In this document: positions 63,659-64,000 of the stretch, piece by piece | Layout: every line of letters begins with the position of its first letter | Numbering within the stretch: position 1 is the stretch's first letter | Translations under genes and position numbers: made by a program | Source of the DNA: Scortum barcoo | Lineage: Eukaryota > Chordata > Actinopteri > Centrarchiformes > Terapontidae | Direction of reading: 5' to 3' | Assembly: GCA_023238725.1 (NCBI GenBank) | Contig: CM041536.1 | Location: 10,825,771 to 10,889,770, forward strand | DNA length: 64,000 nt | The notes under the pieces: model-generated | The model's database searches: none | What the model was told of the DNA's origin: nothing | What the model saw: the letters and a program-made list of their open reading frames with translations, nothing else

Positions 63659-64000
63659 GATGACAGAATGACAGCATTGTTTCAACTGTCTTCTAACATT
63701 CGTGTTCGTATGCAACATAATTGCCATAGCCAATACGCTTGGTAGTAGACATAATGCTACTATTTTATCAACATAACATGAAAATATTCATAATAAAAGT
63801 ATCTGCAAAATATGTACTCCAAATTGAACGTATCTGCACAACGTTCGCTAATGGCATATTTACTTTTCCCTAATATATAATATATACATGCATTAACTAA
63901 TAAATTATAAAGGCAACTCATTTTACTCTGTAAAGTTTAGAGAAAGATCTCAGAGATGGTACATCTCAGATTTAAAAGTCCTGTGCTTTATATACACTGC

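Larger units (their letters stand above)
48961..64000. other. upstream region of plekha5, no recognisable gene
   Basis: About 15 kb beyond the plekha5 first exon. I found no frame with a recognisable domain and no run of exon-like segments with matching splice sites on either strand. The longest frames (about 100-145 codons near 49.5, 50.4, 54.8 and 56.5 kb) have featureless translations. Recognisable content is limited to microsatellites, a possible hAT-like fragment, a 67-nt hairpin and an ATGG array. Distal enhancers or an untranslated upstream exon could be hidden here. Confidence 0.7.

Overview
This is a vertebrate, almost certainly teleost fish, genomic window. The evidence is spliced coding sequence with GT-AG introns, long AT-rich non-coding stretches, dense microsatellites (TA, CA, CT, ATGG) and transposon remnants typical of ray-finned fish (Tc1-like, hAT-like and a dispersed LINE/SINE-like tail). 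There are no operons, prokaryotic genes or viral genes.

Only one protein-coding gene can be supported. It is the 5' end of a pleckstrin-homology-domain gene, best matched to plekha5, on the minus strand. Four coding exons join cleanly in phase: exon 1 (48767-48858), exon 2 (48595-48671), exon 3 (47218-47275) and exon 4 (7052-7135). They encode the first 103 residues plus two bases of the next codon, a tandem WW module. The PH domain and the rest of the protein must lie beyond the left edge. Introns 1 and 2 are 95 bp and about 1.3 kb, intron 3 is about 40 kb, and at least 7 kb of intron 4 is inside the window.

Layout: 1-7051 is intron 4, with a LINE/SINE-like repeat, two probable hAT-like elements and a TA microsatellite. 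7136-47217 is intron 3, with a CpG-rich block near 16.5-17.35 kb that could be an internal promoter, a second dispersed-repeat copy, a Tc1-like remnant at 32 kb and several perfect hairpins. 48.1-48.96 kb is the CpG-rich promoter and first-exon region. 49-64 kb is upstream sequence with no recognisable exon; it holds compound microsatellites, a possible hAT-like fragment, a 67-nt imperfect hairpin and an ATGG array.

Most open frames in the window are short, unspliced and low-complexity or chance frames, and were left out. No clearly new biological system was found. The best leads are the intronic CpG-rich block with a donor-like site on the gene strand, the pre-miRNA-sized hairpin at 52.5 kb, and the Tc1 remnant with a duplicated terminal motif.
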